NCBI GenBank assembly: GCA_003223215.1
Contig: QHYH01000125.1
Span: 1 to 44,317, forward strand
Reading direction: 5' to 3'
From: Acidobacteriota bacterium
GTDB taxonomy: Bacteria; Acidobacteriota; Terriglobia; Acidiferrales; UBA7541
Length of the DNA stretch: 44,317 bases
In this document: positions 41,907-44,317 of the stretch, piece after piece
How the letters are laid out: each line of letters begins with the position of its first letter
How positions within the stretch are numbered: position 1 is the first letter of the stretch
Program-made: the position numbers and the translations under genes
The notes under the pieces: model-generated
The model's input: the letters and a program-made list of their open reading frames with translations, nothing else
The model's database searches: none
Told to the model about the DNA's origin: nothing

Positions 41907-43055
41907 TCATTCGGACTGCAACCCTGCGAGCGCCTGAAAAAGCTTCGTCACGTCACTTGCATCGTTGTAAGGAGCAAGGGAAATTCGGATCCGTTCGCCG
42001 CGGGCCGAACATATAATCCTTTGGTCGCGGAGTTTCTCCACGGTTTCCCGTGCGCGTTTTCGGCCGTGTCCGAGCGAAATGATGTGAGGAGATGCGGCCA
42101 CACCATGGACGTCATGAAACGGTTCCCAGCCATATTCGCGAGCGCCATCAACCAGCATCGCGGCCAATTGACGTGCGTGCGCTTCGATGCGGTACTCCCC
42201 CAGGGATAACAGCTGTTCGATAGAAACAGTGAGACCCGCAAAGGAGACATAGGACATGGTGGACTGCGTGAAGCGCCGAGCATCGGACGCGAAGGAAACT
42301 GATTTAGCGTCGAGGTCAAAAGGATCAGGGGCGCCCATCCAGCCCGGCAAAATCGGAAGCTGTTTAAGTAAGGACTCAGACACGACTGCCAAAGCGACGC
42401 CCCCATGTCCGCCCAACCACTTATAACCACTGGTAACTACCGCATCAGCTTCGAGCGTCGAGGTATCCACCAGCATTGCACCGGCCGCTTGGGTCGCGTC
42501 CACGATCAGGAATGAGCCCACCTTCTGAGCACTTCTGGCCACGCGACTAACGTCCACGAGGGTGCCTGTAGCGTACTGCACACTGCTAACGGCTATGACA
42601 CCCGTGGTTTCGTCTATGGCGTTAATGATCGCGTCTGTCAGATCACGATCAGGAAGGTCATCGACAAAACGAACACGGATTTTTTCAAAATAGGACTGGT
42701 GAATCCACGGGCGAGTGACTGCGGGAAAGTCGGAGGAAACTGCAAGAATTGTGGCATTGGGTTTGAGACGAAATAGCAAAGGAAATTGTCCCAGCAGTTC
42801 GCTCGCACCCGCAAGAATGGCGATGCGTGATGGATCGTTATGAAACAATCTGCCGGCAACTCCCCTGAGGGCATGCCCGTAGTTGATCTCATCGCAGTCC
42901 GACATATAGAGATTGCCGTGCCTCGCCACATTCTCAAGGAAGCTGTGCATCGCAGCGACTGCTGGCTGGCCAATCAGTCCCAACGATGCTTGATTCAGAT
43001 ACACACTGTCGCGGAGGCATGGATATTGAGAACGATCCAATAGAGATGAAGTCAT
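41907..43055 (-). CDS. Class V aminotransferase-fold PLP enzyme
   Basis: Starting at ATG 43055 gives 382 residues. The frame continues to 43208, but the extra 51 residues come from a direct-repeat region and look non-homologous. PLP-binding features are the ring-stacking region near AGASELLGQ (82-90), Asp186 in LIVDATQAAGA, and the Schiff-base Lys212 in VTSGYKWLGGHGG. It resembles cysteine-desulfurase / isopenicillin-epimerase / kynureninase-like members, with no catalytic-cysteine loop recognised. Substrate unknown. The DNA appears a little less GC-rich than its neighbours, and GGAGG is too far (15 bases) from the ATG for an ideal start. Confidence 0.82.
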   Translation of the reverse strand: MTSSLLDRSQYPCLRDSVYLNQASLGLIGQPAVAAMHSFLENVARHGNLYMSDCDEINYGHALRGVAGRLFHNDPSRIAILAGASELLGQFPLLFRLKPNATILAVSSDFPAVTRPWIHQSYFEKIRVRFVDDLPDRDLTDAIINAIDETTGVIAVSSVQYATGTLVDVSRVARSAQKVGSFLIVDATQAAGAMLVDTSTLEADAVVTSGYKWLGGHGGVALAVVSESLLKQLPILPGWMGAPDPFDLDAKSVSFASDARRFTQSTMSYVSFAGLTVSIEQLLSLGEYRIEAHARQLAAMLVDGAREYGWEPFHDVHGVAASPHIISLGHGRKRARETVEKLRDQRIICSARGERIRISLAPYNDASDVTKLFQALAGLQSE

Positions 43056-43160
43056 TGTCGAATGTAGCTTCCTCCAAATAGCCAGCAAATCCCAATGTGG
43101 ATCGCCGACTGCCCGCCAAATGACAGTTATACTGGACAACCCGCATGGTATGACATCGGT

Positions 43161-43254
43161 AGAGCGGATGTTCGATATGGCCTCAGTTGTTCTCTTTGCT
43201 GTAACCATTGTAGAGAGGATGTTCGATACGGCCTAAGTGGTTCTCTTTCCTGTC
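43161..43254. repeat. Imperfect 43-bp tandem direct repeat
   Basis: Copy 1 is 43161-43203 and copy 2 is 43212-43254, with 37 of 43 bases identical and a period of 51. The shared core runs GGATGTTCGATA, GGCCT, AGT, GTTCTCTTT, CTGT. Both copies read ERMFD on the plus strand in the same frame. They could be duplicated regulatory DNA, the relic of a coding duplication, or binding sites. Confidence 0.65.
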
Positions 43255-43438
43255 GGTGGTAGGTTGACACTGTGGAGATGTGCTGGCCGGGCCTCCATCG
43301 GTTCAAGACGCTTCCTCGTCCCGGAGACGGGTTGTCTCTTCTCGGTAGTGGTAAGGGCTTGGGCAGCCCCTATCGTGCCGGAGGCGGCTCACTCGTCCTG
43401 CTCGCGCCCCTTTCTACCAGCAGCCTATCTTGACGCGC

Positions 43439-43458
43439 AGACCGGGGGTCTCCGGTCT
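43439..43458. promoter_or_regulatory. Perfect 7-bp dyad just before the Cys/His-rich gene
   Basis: AGACCGG (43439-43445), loop GGGTCT, CCGGTCT (43452-43458) is a perfect inverted repeat ending seven bases before ATG 43466. TTGACG lies just upstream (43430-43435). It may be an operator or an RNA hairpin covering the translation start; no ordinary ribosome-binding site is visible between it and the ATG. Confidence 0.45.
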
Positions 43459-43465
43459 GATTGTT

Positions 43466-43900
43466 ATGCGCTTTGCTGGACGGGTGCTGATCGCGGTACT
43501 CACCGTGGCTCTCGCGAGCTATGCGCTCGATGGCGTAGGGATGACTACGCCCGAGCAGGCGATGCAGTGCTGCAATTCAATGCGTTGCCCCTCGCATGGT
43601 CATCACGGTCAGGATTGTTGCAAGAGCATGCCATCCGTTCATGCTGCCCTCGGCCAGCCATCATCTATGCCGAGCGTGTCGTTCTCACTCATCGCGCTCG
43701 GAATGCACGTGAGCAAAGCCTTTCCCCAATTCATTGCGTGTAACAGTTCAGCTCCCTCGGTTACGGGGCGATTGTTTAAGGCTTGCGGTAGTACCTGGAG
43801 TGACGCAAACTCTGTTGCACATTTCGATGCTGCTTCCCGATGTTTCTCTCGAGCTGTTCTTTCTCCACCGCGGTGCGAAACATCTGGTAATGATGTATGA
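43466..43900 (+). CDS. Small exported Cys/His/Met-rich protein, C-terminus possibly replaced
   Basis: ATG 43466 starts a 144-residue frame with a signal-like helix (RFAGRVLIAVLTVALASYAL). Next comes a cluster of metal-type ligands: MTTPEQAMQCCNSMRC, then HGHHGQDCC and KSM. About 40 residues of plausible hydrophobic sequence follow (SVSFSLIALGMHV). The last 40 residues look random and overlap the 3' end of the opposite gene by 125 bases, so the natural C-terminus may have been lost. I recall similar small proteins in acidobacteria, without a known function. Periplasmic metal binding is inference. A start at TTG 43430 is possible but weaker. Confidence 0.6.
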   Translation: MRFAGRVLIAVLTVALASYALDGVGMTTPEQAMQCCNSMRCPSHGHHGQDCCKSMPSVHAALGQPSSMPSVSFSLIALGMHVSKAFPQFIACNSSAPSVTGRLFKACGSTWSDANSVAHFDAASRCFSRAVLSPPRCETSGNDV

Positions 43901-44282
43901 GGCGCTGCACGTAGTCGGGTGACTGTAACAAGATCCGAAAACGCTCGAGCAGCACCTGCGAGTACTGGGTTTGCGGGTTCAGCGGATCCAGCACGGGACC
44001 CTTCATCGCCCGCGCCTCCCGATCGCTGGAGCAACGCCCCCATTGTCGATAGAACTCCACATTCTCCCAGCCATAGTTGAGAGTGGCCCAAATCTTGTCC
44101 TCGGTATCCTCGCGGAGCACGTCAATCATCACCCGCCGGCAGTCACAACCCGGTTCGTCGCAATAGAGTTCAAGGAAACCATAGTCGCCATCCGGCAATT
44201 CTTTTCTCCCGGTGACCCGTAGGGCGCGGGTTTCTCGTGCCCCGAGTTCGGGAAATCGCGTGACAAAAGGCGTCATGGGCAT
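43776..44282 (-). CDS. Protein of unknown function with a YCDEPGCDCRR cluster
   Basis: ATG 44282 (GGAAG eight bases upstream) gives 168 residues; the frame stays open to the window edge, so a longer protein is possible. The N-terminal half is well formed: FVTRFPELGARETRALRV, LPDGDYGFLELYCDEPGCDCRRV and NYGWENVEFYRQWG. The cluster of three cysteines could bind a metal. A middle part (PLNPQTQYSQVLLERFRILL, then VQRLIHHYQMFRTAV) is helical. The family is familiar as a bacterial hypothetical, usually longer, I believe with a Cys-rich SEC-C-like end; here it stops after a basic, low-complexity tail, so it may be truncated. It converges on and overlaps the Cys/His-rich gene. Confidence 0.68.
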   Translation of the reverse strand: MPMTPFVTRFPELGARETRALRVTGRKELPDGDYGFLELYCDEPGCDCRRVMIDVLREDTEDKIWATLNYGWENVEFYRQWGRCSSDREARAMKGPVLDPLNPQTQYSQVLLERFRILLQSPDYVQRLIHHYQMFRTAVEKEQLERNIGKQHRNVQQSLRHSRYYRKP

Positions 44283-44317
44283 GAATCTTGCTTCCGCTTC
44301 ATCAACCCCACTCACAG

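Larger units (their letters stand above)
43056..43465. other. Intergenic region containing a direct repeat and a dyad
   Basis: No gene longer than a 28-codon frame (43150-43236, inside the repeats) is supported in these 410 bases. It contains the 43-bp direct repeat (43161-43254) and, at its right end, the perfect dyad at 43439-43458 in front of the next gene. Confidence 0.5.

Noticed and set aside
43056-43208. 51-residue N-terminal extension of the aminotransferase-like protein
   Set aside because: It is encoded by the direct-repeat region and precedes the normal start of the fold.
43290-43320. GGTTCAAGAC resembling a tRNA T-arm
   Set aside because: The flanks do not pair as a T-stem and there is no acceptor stem or anticodon arm around it.

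Overview
The window reads as a chromosomal piece of a soil- or sediment-type Acidobacteriota (Terriglobia-like), moderately GC-rich. The strongest clue is three long MacB/FtsX-type permeases with no ATPase beside them, which is the acidobacterial duplicated orphan permease (ADOP) pattern. Supporting clues are futalosine-pathway menaquinone genes, many small secreted carboxypeptidase-regulatory-like or TPR proteins, and two ECF sigma cassettes. This placement is inferred from gene content; no rRNA, tRNA, CRISPR array, transposase or phage gene was seen.

Left part (1-4.1 kb): the tail of an unidentified gene, a diacylglycerol-kinase-fold lipid kinase, a secreted protein of unknown function, two translationally coupled secreted carboxypeptidase-regulatory-like proteins, a LysW-like zinc ribbon with a very acidic tail, and a divergent Nudix hydrolase.

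4.1-16.5 kb is a long run of minus-strand genes. In transcription order they are: UbiA-type prenyltransferase, mqnE, DUF486 membrane protein, secreted protein, osmC, two-TM potassium-channel-like protein, quinone oxidoreductase, cellulose-synthase-like GT2, epoxide-hydrolase-like enzyme, ECF sigma factor, zinc-finger anti-sigma factor, and a DUF4097 protein built from strictly alternating 19- and 17-residue rungs. The last three form a tight sigma / anti-sigma / cell-surface cassette.

16.6-28.9 kb is mostly metabolism: larB, a zinc alcohol dehydrogenase, a secreted S10 serine carboxypeptidase, ADOP permease 1, selA, an MXAN_5187-C-terminal-like protein, purH, a DinB-family protein and a sulfite-oxidase-like molybdoenzyme.

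29.4-44.3 kb is more accessory: ADOP permease 2, a bactofilin divergent from two tandem paralogous secreted TPR proteins whose promoter-proximal DNA is also duplicated, a second ECF sigma cassette with a 77-residue single-TM partner, ADOP permease 3, a DUF1330 protein, a class-V aminotransferase-fold protein, a 43-bp imperfect direct repeat, a small Cys/His/Met-rich exported protein behind a perfect dyad, and a convergent Cys-cluster protein whose 3' end overlaps it.

I did not find a clearly new multi-gene defence or mobile system. The observations most worth pursuing are the two-rung solenoid under ECF control, the polyacidic LysW-like protein, the TPR tandem with its copied promoter, a strong intrinsic terminator on the unexpected strand between the menaquinone genes, and the small metal-ligand-rich protein with its dyad.
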